NCBI GenBank assembly: GCA_027618995.1
Contig: JAQCGO010000002.1
Span: 62,001 to 126,000 of the forward strand
DNA from: Pseudomonadota bacterium
GTDB taxonomy: Bacteria > Pseudomonadota > Gammaproteobacteria > Steroidobacterales > Woeseiaceae
Direction: 5' to 3'
DNA: 64,000 nt
This document shows, piece after piece, positions 45,882 through 55,308 of this stretch; positions within the stretch are counted from its first letter, which is position 1, and each line of letters opens with the position of its first letter. Below the pieces are notes generated by a model, which made no database searches, was not told the DNA's origin, and worked only from the letters and a program-made list of their open reading frames with translations. The position numbers and the translations under genes were made by a program.

Positions 45882-48122
45882 ATGACACGAGCCTGCCTGA
45901 GTCTGCTGGCAGGTATGTACGCGCTGCAGCTTAGCAGCTTTGCCAATGCATCCGGGTACCTGAGTGTCGCTTTCGTCGTGGCGTTGCTGTTGCTGTTCGC
46001 AGGTCGCTGGTGGCTGCTGATTTGTTTTTGCGCCGGGCTGGCCTGGTTTTTTATCGCAGCGCATGAACTCATTTCTGCTCGCTTGCCGGCTGCCTTTGAA
46101 GGCGACAGCCTGGTCGTCGAGATAGTCGTGGCGGATTTTCCATCGACAGACAGAGCTACCGTCAGTTTCCTGGCGCATCCGGTTGACGATGCGCGCCTGC
46201 CGTCGCGATTTCGACTGAGCTGGTTCGAGCCGCCGGTGACACTACAGCATGGCGACCGTTGGCGCCTCGAAGTCCGCCTGCGTCGACCTCGAGGCACACG
46301 CAATCCCGGCACATTCGATTACGAGGGCTGGTTGTTTCGCGAAAGCATTGCAGCGACCGGCTATGTTGTCGGAGGTCATCGCAATCATTTGCTCCGGCCG
46401 CCGCTGGCTGGTCCCATCGGGCAGCTGCGGCACCGGTTCGTGAGACGTGTAAGTGCGTTGGTCGAGGACCGTGAACAGGCAGCGGTCCTGATCGCGCTCG
46501 TGGTCGGGACGCCCCATTTGCTGAGCGCGGAGCAATGGCAACGCTACGCCGCAACCGGCACCAGCCACCTGATGGCGATATCCGGGCTGCATATCGGCCT
46601 GGCGGCGGGTGGCGCCTACGCGCTGACACTCCTTATTGCCGGACTGCTATCGGGGCGCGCACGGCAACGCAATCATCTGCGCGGTGCCATCGTGTGTTCG
46701 GCGCTGGTGGCGTTGACGTACGCGGCGATCGCGGGATTCGCGGTCCCGGCGCGTCGTGCCGGCCTGATGGTGCTGCTGGCTGCATTCGCATTGCTCGCCG
46801 GGCGCAGACCAAACCTGCCGGCGATACTTTGCGCCGCGGCCCTGGCAATAGCGGTATCGGATCCGCTCGCCACGATGACGCCAGGCTTTATTCTGTCCTT
46901 CGCCGCCGTCGCACTGCTGGTCTGGGTAGGGCGACGCGGCGCCGGACCGGCGACGCTGCAACTGATGCTGTTGTGCGGATTGTTCCCACTCGTGGCTGTG
47001 CTGTTCGACCAAATTTCCTTTGCGGCATTGCCGGTCAATCTGCTGGCGGTGCCATTGTTCGGGTTTGTCACCGTGCCGTTGTCGCTGCTTGGATTCCTGT
47101 TCGACGGACCCGTGCAGCCGCTGGGCGATCAGGCGCTGCTGCTCGCGGCCCACAGCATTGCGCTGCTCGAAAAGGGTCTGGCCCTTTTCGATCAATTGCG
47201 CTGGGCGTCATTCGCAGTGCCGGCGCTGGCCGGCGCCGCGTGCCTGTACATTGCTGTGCCAGCACTCTGGGCGATCCTGCCGCCGGGCTGGCCGGGGCGT
47301 CCGGTGGCGTGGATTGGCCTCGTTGCGGTTTTGCTGTATCAGCCAGGACGGCCGGCGTTCGGCTGTGCGCTCGTCGAGATCCTTGATGTGGGCCAGGGTC
47401 TTGCGGTCGTCGTCCGGACGCGCCACCGGACACTTCTATATGACACCGGACCGGCCTATCGCAGCGGCAGCAGTGCCGCCGTCAGTGTCCTGCTTCCCTA
47501 TCTCGCGCATCGTGGCGTGCGTGAGCTTGATCGCCTGGTTGTTTCGCACGCAGATCTGGACCACGCGGGCGGTGTCGGTGCGATTCTCGAGACAATTCCG
47601 GTCAGGCGCATTCTCGCCGGAGAACCGCTGGCTGGTCTCAGCGTGCTGCCGTGCCGCGCTGGCCAGAACTGGTCGTATGACGGTATCGAATTCCGGATCC
47701 TGTATCCGCCGCTGCAGGTTGCTGCCCGCGGCAATGACAGTTCCTGTGTATTGTTGCTGCAGGCAGGGGAGCATCGCATTCTGTTGAGCGGCGATATCGA
47801 GGCAACGGCTGAACGTGAACTTGTAGCGATGCAGACCTTGCCGGGCGTTGCTGCGGTGATCGTGCCACATCATGGCAGCCGGACCTCATCGACGCCGCCG
47901 TTCGTACAGGCGCTGCGGCCGACACTCGCGATTGTGTCCAGTGCGTATGGCAATCATTGGGGCTTCCCGAAGCCGGACGTTGTGCAACGATGGCAGTCAG
48001 TGGGCGCCGAGGTCATGAATACGGCGACGTCAGGAGCCATCGAACTGAGGCTGTGTGCGGCGTCCGGACTGGAGTTGATTCGCCGGTATCGCCACGACAA
48101 CCGTCGAATATGGCATGAGTAG
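45882..48122 (+). CDS. comEC: ComEC/Rec2 DNA uptake channel protein
   Basis: Transports single-stranded DNA across the inner membrane in natural transformation. The ATG at 45882 gives 746 residues; two upstream in-frame starts overlap the divergent DUF2062 gene. The N-terminal DUF4131 region is followed by the competence domain with many helices (ATGTSHLMAISGLHIGLAAGG). A C-terminal metallo-beta-lactamase domain has VSHADLDHAGG, LLSGDIEATAERELV and VPHHGSRTSSTPP. The gene looks intact. Together with the pilin at 54685 it suggests past or present competence. Confidence 0.93.
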   Translation: MTRACLSLLAGMYALQLSSFANASGYLSVAFVVALLLLFAGRWWLLICFCAGLAWFFIAAHELISARLPAAFEGDSLVVEIVVADFPSTDRATVSFLAHPVDDARLPSRFRLSWFEPPVTLQHGDRWRLEVRLRRPRGTRNPGTFDYEGWLFRESIAATGYVVGGHRNHLLRPPLAGPIGQLRHRFVRRVSALVEDREQAAVLIALVVGTPHLLSAEQWQRYAATGTSHLMAISGLHIGLAAGGAYALTLLIAGLLSGRARQRNHLRGAIVCSALVALTYAAIAGFAVPARRAGLMVLLAAFALLAGRRPNLPAILCAAALAIAVSDPLATMTPGFILSFAAVALLVWVGRRGAGPATLQLMLLCGLFPLVAVLFDQISFAALPVNLLAVPLFGFVTVPLSLLGFLFDGPVQPLGDQALLLAAHSIALLEKGLALFDQLRWASFAVPALAGAACLYIAVPALWAILPPGWPGRPVAWIGLVAVLLYQPGRPAFGCALVEILDVGQGLAVVVRTRHRTLLYDTGPAYRSGSSAAVSVLLPYLAHRGVRELDRLVVSHADLDHAGGVGAILETIPVRRILAGEPLAGLSVLPCRAGQNWSYDGIEFRILYPPLQVAARGNDSSCVLLLQAGEHRILLSGDIEATAERELVAMQTLPGVAAVIVPHHGSRTSSTPPFVQALRPTLAIVSSAYGNHWGFPKPDVVQRWQSVGAEVMNTATSGAIELRLCAASGLELIRRYRHDNRRIWHE

Positions 48123-48157
48123 CGTGTATATTTCCTTTTTCCCCCAGGTCCGAGTGT

Positions 48158-48772
48158 ATGGTTGAGGTAGTCAAGTCCGGCGGTTGGTTAATGGCGCCGA
48201 TCATTCTCTGTGCGATTATCGCTACAGGAATCATTCTGGAGCGCTTCTGGACATTGCAGCAGAAGCGTGTGATCCCGGAAGATCTGACGAGCAAGGTCTG
48301 GGGCTGGGTCAAGAAAGACCAGCTCGACCAGAAGCAGATTCAGAGCCTGCACCAGGGGTCCGCGCTCGGGCAGATACTGGCGGCCGGCCTGATCAATCGC
48401 GACCGCGAACGCGACATCATGAAAGACAGTATCGAAGACACCGGGCGGCATGTCGTGCATGAGCTTGAGCGCTACCTGGAAACGCTGGGCACTATTGCAG
48501 CGATTTCACCGCTGCTTGGCCTGCTCGGTACTGTCATCGGCATGGTCAAGGTATTTGCCGCTATTACCACCTATGGAGTTGGCGACCCGACGGTGCTGGC
48601 CGGCGGTATCGCGCAGGCGCTGATCACGACGGCTGCCGGACTGTCGGTCGCGATACCCGCGCTGATCGGCTATCGCTACTACCGCAATCGCGTCGATACG
48701 CTGGTTGTTGATATGGAGAAAGAGGCCATCAAACTGGTAGAGGCGTTGCACCGGCGCCAGGAAAAAGGCTGA
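48158..48772 (+). CDS. exbB: ExbB/TolQ-type proton channel subunit
   Basis: A 204-residue MotA/TolQ/ExbB-family protein with three membrane helices. GGWLMAPIILCAIIATGIILERFW is the first. ETLGTIAAISPLLGLLGTVIGMV carries the conserved 'aPLLGLLGTVxGmi' signature. It forms a proton-driven motor with the ExbD-like partner three bases downstream. Placement just before msbA-lpxK-kdsB is common in gammaproteobacteria, where the pair may serve the outer membrane rather than TonB. No tonB gene is nearby. Confidence 0.9.
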   Translation: MVEVVKSGGWLMAPIILCAIIATGIILERFWTLQQKRVIPEDLTSKVWGWVKKDQLDQKQIQSLHQGSALGQILAAGLINRDRERDIMKDSIEDTGRHVVHELERYLETLGTIAAISPLLGLLGTVIGMVKVFAAITTYGVGDPTVLAGGIAQALITTAAGLSVAIPALIGYRYYRNRVDTLVVDMEKEAIKLVEALHRRQEKG

Positions 48773-48775
48773 CGC

Positions 48776-49216
48776 ATGCGGCTTAACCTGCGGCCCCGCA
48801 CTCAGCCCGAGGTCAATCTCACTTCCCTCATCGATGTTGTTCTGCTGTTGCTGATCTTTTTTATGGTCTCAACGAGCTTCGTCAAACAATCGCAGATCAC
48901 GATCAATCTGCCGGAGGCGGATAATTCGGCGCCGGTCGAGGAGACACCAGGGCAAATTGACATCATGATTTCAGAAACCGGCATCTACATGGTGAATGGC
49001 CAGGAACTGATCAACTCTCGCCCGGAGACCATTCGCAATGCGCTGCAAAAAGTATCCAATGGCGACCACAGTTTGCCGTTGAGCATCAGCGCGGATGCCA
49101 ACGCCCGGCATCAGGACGTGGTGACCGCAATGGGTGTCGCCGGCCGGCTCGGGTTCGCACGTATCAGCATCGCTACGGTCAATGAACCTGATGGCGAGCA
49201 GCCCGGATTTGACTAG
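48776..49216 (+). CDS. exbD: ExbD/TolR-type biopolymer transport protein
   Basis: A 146-residue partner of ExbB with one N-terminal helix. The proton-carrying aspartate is in NLTSLIDVVLLLLIFFMVSTSF (residues about 14-35). The periplasmic TolR-like domain begins QITINLPEADNSAP. Length is standard. msbA starts nine bases downstream and is probably co-transcribed. Confidence 0.93.
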   Translation: MRLNLRPRTQPEVNLTSLIDVVLLLLIFFMVSTSFVKQSQITINLPEADNSAPVEETPGQIDIMISETGIYMVNGQELINSRPETIRNALQKVSNGDHSLPLSISADANARHQDVVTAMGVAGRLGFARISIATVNEPDGEQPGFD

Positions 49217-49225
49217 CGGATCGCT

Positions 49226-50983
49226 GTGACTAAAAAAATCGATTCACAATCTGCCAGGACCTTTCGTCGCCTGTGGCAATTCGTCCTGCCCTACAAGCTG
49301 GTGGGTCTGATCGCCATGGTTGGCATGGCCGGCACGGCGCTGGTTGAAGGTGGACTCGTTTACCTGCTCGAGCCATTGATGGACGAAGCGCTGGTTGCGC
49401 GGAATCTGGAAACAACACGCTGGATTCCATTGGCATTTATCGCGATCTTCGTCTTGCGCGGCCTTTTCAGTATCGCCACCGAGTACTCCCTGGGCTGGAT
49501 AGGTCGAAACGTCATCAGTGCCGTGCGGCGCACCGTTTTCTGCAAGTTTCTGACACTGCCGACGCGATTCTTCGAGGAGCGTACGGCAGGGCCATTGCTG
49601 TCACGCGTGACCTATAACGTTGAAATGATCGCGGAGTCCGTGACCACGATTGTAACGGTCGCGGTACGCGACGTGCTGACCGTCATCGCCGCGATCGCTG
49701 TGATGTACATCCAGAGCCCGACCTTGTTGTTGTTCGTCTGCATTGTTATACCCGTGGTGGCACTGCTGGTGCGTATTCTCGGGCGTGTGTTTCGTCGTTA
49801 TAGCGGCCGTATCCAGGACTCGGTCGGCGAGGTCATGCAGGTTACGGAAGAAATTGTTCGCGGCAACCGGGTGGTCAAGATCTTTGGCGGTTATGAGTAC
49901 GAGTCGGAACGGCTTGACGAGGTTGACAGTCGCAACAGGCAGCAAAACCTGAAATTGATTCGGGTTCGTACCATTGGTGTAGCGAGTACCCAGATCATTT
50001 TCGGCCTTGGGGTCGCCGGCGTCGTTTTCATGGCAGGTCGCGAGTCGCTCAGTGGCGATCTGTCGCCGGGTCAATTCATATCCTTCTTCAGCGCCATGAT
50101 GATGACGCTGCAGCCGGTGCGGCGCATCATCAACGTCAGTGCGGCCATTCAACGTGGCGTCGCTGCCGGCGACAGCCTGTTCGAGGTCATTGATGAACCC
50201 GATGAAGCGGACACCGGCAGCATCGTGCTGGACCGGGTACGCGGGCGTGTCGAGTACCGCGATGTCAGTTTCGCTTATGGCGAAAACAATAGCTCAGTGC
50301 TGGCGGACGTCTCCGTAATCGTGGAACCGGGCGCGTCGCTCGCCATTGTCGGCCATTCCGGTGGTGGCAAATCGACGATGGTGAGCCTGTTGCCACGATT
50401 TTATGAAGTCAGCCGCGGCATGATTTTGCTGGACGGGGTACCAATTCGTGACCTCACGCTGAAAAACCTGCGGGACAATATCAGTCTCGTCAGCCAGGAT
50501 GTGGTGCTGTTCAACGATACGATTGCCAACAACCTGAGCTATGGTCAATTACGCAAGCATACGCGGGAGGAGATTCTCGCGGCGGCTGAGGCCGCGCACG
50601 TACTCGAGTTCGCTGACGACATGCCGAAGAGCCTGGAAACAATGGTGGGTGATCGAGGCGTGTTGCTCTCGGGAGGCCAGCGACAACGCATAGCGATTGG
50701 CCGTGCGCTGCTGAAGAATGCACCGGTGTTAATTCTCGACGAGGCGACTTCATCGCTGGATACACAGTCGGAGCGGCGCATTCAGGATGCGCTGCACGAG
50801 CTAATGAAGAATCGCACCACGCTGGTGATTGCACACCGATTGTCCACGGTCGAGAAGGCCGATCGCATCATCGTGCTGGATGCAGGGCGCATCGTCGAGT
50901 CGGGCAATCACGAGGAATTGCTCAATCGGGAAGGTCAGTACGCGGCCCTGTATCGAATGCAATTCACGGAAGAATCCGGTTAA
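49226..50983 (+). CDS. msbA: Lipid A export ABC transporter MsbA
   Basis: Flips core-lipid A across the inner membrane. The 585-residue half-transporter starts at GTG (49226). Six helices are followed by the nucleotide-binding domain with Walker A GHSGGGKSTMVSLLPRFY, signature LLSGGQRQRIAIGRALL, Walker B VLILDEATSSLD and switch histidine VIAHRLSTVEKA. Followed by lpxK after three bases, the usual pairing for lipid A genes. Confidence 0.95.
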   Translation: MTKKIDSQSARTFRRLWQFVLPYKLVGLIAMVGMAGTALVEGGLVYLLEPLMDEALVARNLETTRWIPLAFIAIFVLRGLFSIATEYSLGWIGRNVISAVRRTVFCKFLTLPTRFFEERTAGPLLSRVTYNVEMIAESVTTIVTVAVRDVLTVIAAIAVMYIQSPTLLLFVCIVIPVVALLVRILGRVFRRYSGRIQDSVGEVMQVTEEIVRGNRVVKIFGGYEYESERLDEVDSRNRQQNLKLIRVRTIGVASTQIIFGLGVAGVVFMAGRESLSGDLSPGQFISFFSAMMMTLQPVRRIINVSAAIQRGVAAGDSLFEVIDEPDEADTGSIVLDRVRGRVEYRDVSFAYGENNSSVLADVSVIVEPGASLAIVGHSGGGKSTMVSLLPRFYEVSRGMILLDGVPIRDLTLKNLRDNISLVSQDVVLFNDTIANNLSYGQLRKHTREEILAAAEAAHVLEFADDMPKSLETMVGDRGVLLSGGQRQRIAIGRALLKNAPVLILDEATSSLDTQSERRIQDALHELMKNRTTLVIAHRLSTVEKADRIIVLDAGRIVESGNHEELLNREGQYAALYRMQFTEESG

Positions 50984-50986
50984 CCG

Positions 50987-52012
50987 ATGTACAACTGGTT
51001 GCATCGAGTCTGGTATGAAGGGGCGTCAACGTATCGATTGTTACTTCCCCTGACCGGACTTTTCTGGTTGCTCGTCATGTTGCGACGTGCTCTGTATGAG
51101 TTCGGTATCCTCGGCAGTCGGCGTGCAGCGGCGCCGGTCATTGTTGTCGGTAACATCACAGTGGGCGGCACGGGCAAGACACCGGTAACGATCTGGCTGG
51201 CGCAGGAACTTCGGGCGCGTGGTTTTTCACCCGGTATCGTCAGCCGCGGTTACGGTGGCCGCAAATCGTCGACGTCGATACGCGTGGGTGTGGCCAGTGA
51301 TCCAGCGGTGGTTGGTGACGAACCGGTATTGCTCGCAAGGCTTTCGGGATGCCCGATCGTCGTTGACTCCGATCGTTTTCGAGCTGCCGAGATGCTGGTT
51401 GCCGACGGTGCTGATGTCATCATCGCGGATGACGGGTTGCAGCATTATCGCCTGGCACGAACCTACGAGATCTGCGTCATCGACGGCGCACGTGGCCTTG
51501 GCAATCGCCGTTTGTTACCAGCAGGGCCGTTGCGGGAAACGATTGCCCGGCTGAATGAGGTCGATCAGGTGCTGCTCAACGGTGTGCTGCGGAGGTGCGT
51601 GGCCGAGCTGTCGACCGTTGAGCAAGACGCACTGGTATTCGAACTCGTCGCCACTGAGGTCAGTCGCCTGAACGGCTCGCTGACGCAGCCGATTGAGCGC
51701 TTCCGGGGAACGACAGTGCATGGGGTTGCCGCGATCGGTAATCCCGGTCGCTTCTTTGACCTGCTGCGCGCACACGGCATGCAGGTGATTGAGCATGCGT
51801 TTCCCGATCACGCGCCGATCGCGCGACGCGAGCTTGTTTTCGGTGATGATTTCGAAATTCTGATGACGGAGAAGGATGCCATTAAATTTGGCAGGGTGGT
51901 CGACGACAAATTGTGGAGCGTATCCGTGGCCTTGAAAATGAACCCATTGAAGTCGGGCCCATGGCTTGCGCAGGTCGAGTCACGGCTCAGAAGCGAGCAG
52001 GAAATGCGATGA
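50987..52012 (+). CDS. lpxK: Tetraacyldisaccharide 4'-kinase LpxK
   Basis: Phosphorylates the lipid A precursor at the inner membrane. The 341-residue product has an N-terminal membrane-associated helix (LPLTGLFWLLVMLRRALYEF). The P-loop is VGNITVGGTGKTPVTIWLAQ at about residues 54-73. The Walker-B-like DDGLQHYRLARTYEICVID and LTEKDAIK-like MTEKDAIKF are also present. The stop overlaps the kdsB ATG. Confidence 0.95.
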   Translation: MYNWLHRVWYEGASTYRLLLPLTGLFWLLVMLRRALYEFGILGSRRAAAPVIVVGNITVGGTGKTPVTIWLAQELRARGFSPGIVSRGYGGRKSSTSIRVGVASDPAVVGDEPVLLARLSGCPIVVDSDRFRAAEMLVADGADVIIADDGLQHYRLARTYEICVIDGARGLGNRRLLPAGPLRETIARLNEVDQVLLNGVLRRCVAELSTVEQDALVFELVATEVSRLNGSLTQPIERFRGTTVHGVAAIGNPGRFFDLLRAHGMQVIEHAFPDHAPIARRELVFGDDFEILMTEKDAIKFGRVVDDKLWSVSVALKMNPLKSGPWLAQVESRLRSEQEMR

Positions 52013-52731
52013 GCGAATTTGCGGTTGTCATACCCGCGCGATTCGCTTCAGTGCGGCTGCCGGGCAAATCGTTGCGCGACATTGTTGGCAAGCGTATGAT
52101 TCAGCATGTTTACGAGCGTGCGATTGCAAGCTCGGCTATCGAGGTGCTTATTGCGACCGACGACCGGCGGATAGCGGATGCGGCAAAGGGCTTTGGGGCC
52201 ACTGTTTGCATGACTGGCGATCACCACAATTCAGGCAGCGAGCGCATAGCGGAAGTCTGCGACACATTGGGCTGGCCCGATGATCGCGTCGTCGTCAACC
52301 TGCAGGGCGATGAACCGACCATGCCGCCGGAGCTCATTGATCAATGTGCGGCATTGCTCGACGATCCGTCCGCCGACATCGGCACGCTGGCTTCGCCGAT
52401 TGCCCGCCAGGAAGACATGGATAATCCGAATGTCGTCAAAGCGGTGGCCGATGCGGCCGGCAACGCTGTCTACTTCAGGCGCGCATTGCTGTCACCCGAC
52501 GATGCAGCCATCGCGTTACACCATCATGGCATTTACGCCTATCGCTGCGGCGTTTTGCGTCGACTGGTGGCGGCTGAGTCCTGCGCGATCGAGCTTAGCG
52601 AACGCCTGGAGCAATTGAGAGCGTTGCACCTGGGAATGACGATCAGGATTGCTGTGCCCGTTGTGCGCCCGGGAGCTGGCGTCGACACGGAAGAGGACCT
52701 GGCCGCCGCCGCTATCGAGTTGAGCAAATGA
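52009..52731 (+). CDS. kdsB: 3-deoxy-manno-octulosonate cytidylyltransferase
   Basis: Activates Kdo as CMP-Kdo for LPS core synthesis. The ATG at 52009 gives 240 residues beginning EFAVVIPARFASVRLPGKSL. The CTP-binding NLQGDEPTMPPELID, the FRRALLSPDD region and ALHHHGIYAYR are family landmarks. A longer upstream frame overlaps lpxK and is rejected. The small Trm112-like gene often found between lpxK and kdsB is missing. It overlaps the next gene by four bases. Confidence 0.96.
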   Translation: MSEFAVVIPARFASVRLPGKSLRDIVGKRMIQHVYERAIASSAIEVLIATDDRRIADAAKGFGATVCMTGDHHNSGSERIAEVCDTLGWPDDRVVVNLQGDEPTMPPELIDQCAALLDDPSADIGTLASPIARQEDMDNPNVVKAVADAAGNAVYFRRALLSPDDAAIALHHHGIYAYRCGVLRRLVAAESCAIELSERLEQLRALHLGMTIRIAVPVVRPGAGVDTEEDLAAAAIELSK

Positions 52732-54596
52732 AACTGACCGACAAGCAACTGGGTATGGATCGCGCAATCTCGCGGCGCGATTTTATTAACGGCGTGGCTG
52801 CGGTTTCGGCTGCGAGTGCCGTGCCGCTTGGTGCGCTCGCAGCAGACAAGCCAGCATCAGCCGCAGACTATCCGCCATTGCGGACGGGGCTGCGCGGCAA
52901 CCATCCAGGGTCGTTCGAGGTTGCGCATGAGCTGATCTGGCAAGGTCGAACGGAATGGGGTCCGGTCATCGACGCCGATGCAGATCTTTACGATTTGATC
53001 GTCGTTGGCGCGGGCATCAGCGGCCTGGCCGCAGCGCATTTCTATCGTCAGAAGCACCCAGACGCGCGCATGTTGCTACTCGACAATCACGATGATTTCG
53101 GCGGTCATGCCAAGCGCAACGAGTTTTCGCTCGACGGCAAAACCATCATTGGCTACGGCGGCAGCCAGTCGATGGAAGAACCCAGTAACTACAGTCGTGT
53201 TGTGAAGCGGCTGCTACGCGACATCGGAATCGACATCCAGCGCTTCGAGCAGGCGTATGACCAGGAATTCTTTCACCGCTTCGGTTTGCGCGGTGCGACA
53301 TTTTTTGACCAGGCGACATTCGGGCAGGACCAGCTCGTCAACTATTGCTTGCTGGATCCCACTGTGTTTTTGCCGGCCGCAGCCACGGAAATCAGTGCGC
53401 GACAAGCCGTCGCGCAAATGCCGCTCAGTGAAAATGCGCGTAAGGACCTGCTGCGCCTGCTCGAGACACGCGGCGACCATTTGCACGGCGTGCCGGTCGG
53501 GGAACAGTGGGACTATCTCTACAGCATCAGCTATCGCGAGTTTCTCGAGCGGCACATCGGCATTAGTAATGCCGAAATATTCGCGCTGTTTCAGGGTCTG
53601 ACACTCGACACCGGCGCCAGTATCGAAGAATCTTCGGCGGGCACCACCATCGGCTACCTCGGCTTGCCCGGATTGCTGGCAACGGGTCTTGCCGATTCAG
53701 GCAATGAGCCTGAGCCTTATATTCACCACTTTCCGGACGGCAACGCATCGATCGCGCGGCTCTTGGTGCGGCAGATGATTCCAGGTGTGGCGCCAGGCTC
53801 GACGATGGACGACATAGTGCTGGCCGATTTTGATTATGCGCGACTGGATGAGAAAGGATCGCCGGTTCGGCTGCGTCTGAACAGCACCGTGGTCAATGTG
53901 ACCCACGACGGCGCTTTGCAGGAGGCCAGCCAGGTTACAGCGGTCTACGTCAGGGGCGGTCAGGCCTATCGAGTGCGCGGCAAGTTCTGCGTCATGGCAG
54001 GCAACAATGCGATGGTGCCGAAGATATGCTCGGATATGCCGACCGTGCAGAAAGAAGAGCTCGCGCTGGCAACCAGGTCGCCGATCATCTACACCAGCGT
54101 TTTGCTGCGCAATTGGCACGCTGTGCAGAAGCTCGGAGTCGGTTACATGGTTTCACCGGGTGCTTACTACGGCATGGCGATGGTTGATTTCCCGGTGAGT
54201 ATGGGTGGCTACGTTTTCGCAAAGAGCCCTGAGCAGCCGATCATCCTGCATATGGAACGATTTCCTAAAGGCAACGATCGCAATGCGAGCCTGCGCGAAC
54301 AGATACTCGCTGGTCGGCGGGAGCTATACGCGACGCCGTTTGCTTCGATTGAACGCGAGACGCGCACGCAACTTGCCGGCGCACTGGCGGCGGGAGGATT
54401 TGATCCTGCCGAAGACATCGCCGCGATCACGGTCAACCGCTGGGCGCATGGTTATGCGTACGAACGGTCCATGGAGCGCGGACGGCAACGGCATGGACGC
54501 ATCAGTATCGCGAACTCTGACGCCGGTGGCGTCGCCTACGTTTCGACGGCGATTGAGCAGGCGCATCGGGCGGTGCGCGATCTGAGCGGCCTCTAG
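52728..54596 (+). CDS. Tat-exported FAD-dependent amine oxidoreductase (spermidine dehydrogenase-like)
   Basis: A 622-residue flavoprotein. A twin-arginine signal (SRRDFINGVAAVSAASAVPLG) is at about residues 15-35. The FAD site is LIVVGAGISGLAAAHFYRQ at about residue 89, followed by the LLDNHDDFGGHAKRNEF loop. The stretch YPPLRTGLRGNHPGSFEVAH and the overall length match Pseudomonas spermidine dehydrogenase (SpdH) and its relatives as I remember them. Periplasmic oxidation of polyamines or similar amines is the likely role, but the substrate is not proven. It is joined to kdsB by an ATGA overlap, although the functions are unrelated. Confidence 0.75.
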   Translation: MKLTDKQLGMDRAISRRDFINGVAAVSAASAVPLGALAADKPASAADYPPLRTGLRGNHPGSFEVAHELIWQGRTEWGPVIDADADLYDLIVVGAGISGLAAAHFYRQKHPDARMLLLDNHDDFGGHAKRNEFSLDGKTIIGYGGSQSMEEPSNYSRVVKRLLRDIGIDIQRFEQAYDQEFFHRFGLRGATFFDQATFGQDQLVNYCLLDPTVFLPAAATEISARQAVAQMPLSENARKDLLRLLETRGDHLHGVPVGEQWDYLYSISYREFLERHIGISNAEIFALFQGLTLDTGASIEESSAGTTIGYLGLPGLLATGLADSGNEPEPYIHHFPDGNASIARLLVRQMIPGVAPGSTMDDIVLADFDYARLDEKGSPVRLRLNSTVVNVTHDGALQEASQVTAVYVRGGQAYRVRGKFCVMAGNNAMVPKICSDMPTVQKEELALATRSPIIYTSVLLRNWHAVQKLGVGYMVSPGAYYGMAMVDFPVSMGGYVFAKSPEQPIILHMERFPKGNDRNASLREQILAGRRELYATPFASIERETRTQLAGALAAGGFDPAEDIAAITVNRWAHGYAYERSMERGRQRHGRISIANSDAGGVAYVSTAIEQAHRAVRDLSGL

Positions 54597-54684
54597 CCGC
54601 ATCACATAAAGTGTGACGTAGTTCCGCGTCAGAATTGTGATTTGGTTTAGCGAAATGGCCGGCCTTTTCAGTGAAAATCGAGCG

Positions 54685-55308
54685 ATGAAAACCCGGCAAC
54701 AAGGATTTACACTCATTGAATTGATGATCGTGGTCGCGATCATCGGAATATTGGCGGCTATCGCCGTTCCGATGTACCTTGACGACACGGTCCGCGCTCA
54801 GGTCTCTGAGGGACTAAATCTGTCCTCTGGCGCTAAAGTGGCAGTTGCGGAGTACTTCCAGGATCGAGGCTCGATGCCTGTTGACAACAATGCAGCTGGT
54901 CTTGCGGCGTCGAACGAGATCCAGGGTAAGTACGTTAGCGACGTCAACGTTGCTGGTGGCGTAGTCACCGTGCGGTTTGGCAACGATGCAAATGCGCTGA
55001 TAATCGGCGAGACAATTACGCTTACCCCAGACACCACGACTCCCGGTAGTGTTCCGTGGATCTGCGCAAGCGGCGGCGTCATTTCGGACAGACACCTGCC
55101 AGCTGCCGCCGATAACGCTTCCTCTCAAAGAACGGCATTTCAGCCCTGGCTGCACGACGAGCTGTGGTTTCACATTGAACGCTCAACGTGTTTCTCCCGC
55201 TTCGATCGATTCGAGCAATTCGCTGACTCGAACTTCGATCTCATCGCGAGTCGCCCGAAACTCGGCCATGATTTGCTCTTCGGTGCCGATGGCCTTGGCC
55301 GGGTCTGA
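54685..55308 (+). CDS. pilA: Type IV pilin (PilA-like) with frameshifted C-terminus
   Basis: The ATG at 54685 gives a short leader MKTRQQG, cut before F by prepilin peptidase. The mature helix FTLIELMIVVAIIGILAAIA follows, with the essential Glu5. The globular part is PilA-like to PGSVPWICASGGVISDRHLP (first disulfide cysteine). The frame then runs on antisense through arsC to 55308. Another frame gives PASCRR and a TAA at 55113-55115, the normal pilin ending with the second cysteine. Adding one base, or one CCAG unit, near 55100-55106 would restore about 144 residues. No pilus assembly genes are nearby. Confidence 0.8.
   Translation: MKTRQQGFTLIELMIVVAIIGILAAIAVPMYLDDTVRAQVSEGLNLSSGAKVAVAEYFQDRGSMPVDNNAAGLAASNEIQGKYVSDVNVAGGVVTVRFGNDANALIIGETITLTPDTTTPGSVPWICASGGVISDRHLPAAADNASSQRTAFQPWLHDELWFHIERSTCFSRFDRFEQFADSNFDLIASRPKLGHDLLFGADGLGRV

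Noticed and set aside
54602-54622. TCACATAAAGTGTGA palindrome before the pilin and a related GAACTACGTCACA stretch before rpoE (23798-23810), considered as a shared operator or CRP site.
   Set aside because: The half-sites are in the reverse order of a CRP site. A 13-base match between two places in 128 kb of double-stranded sequence is expected by chance.
54640-54676. Possible sigma-54 promoter before the pilin (TGGCCGGCCTTTTCA).
   Set aside because: The -12 GC is absent (CA at that position), so it does not meet the GG-N10-GC requirement.
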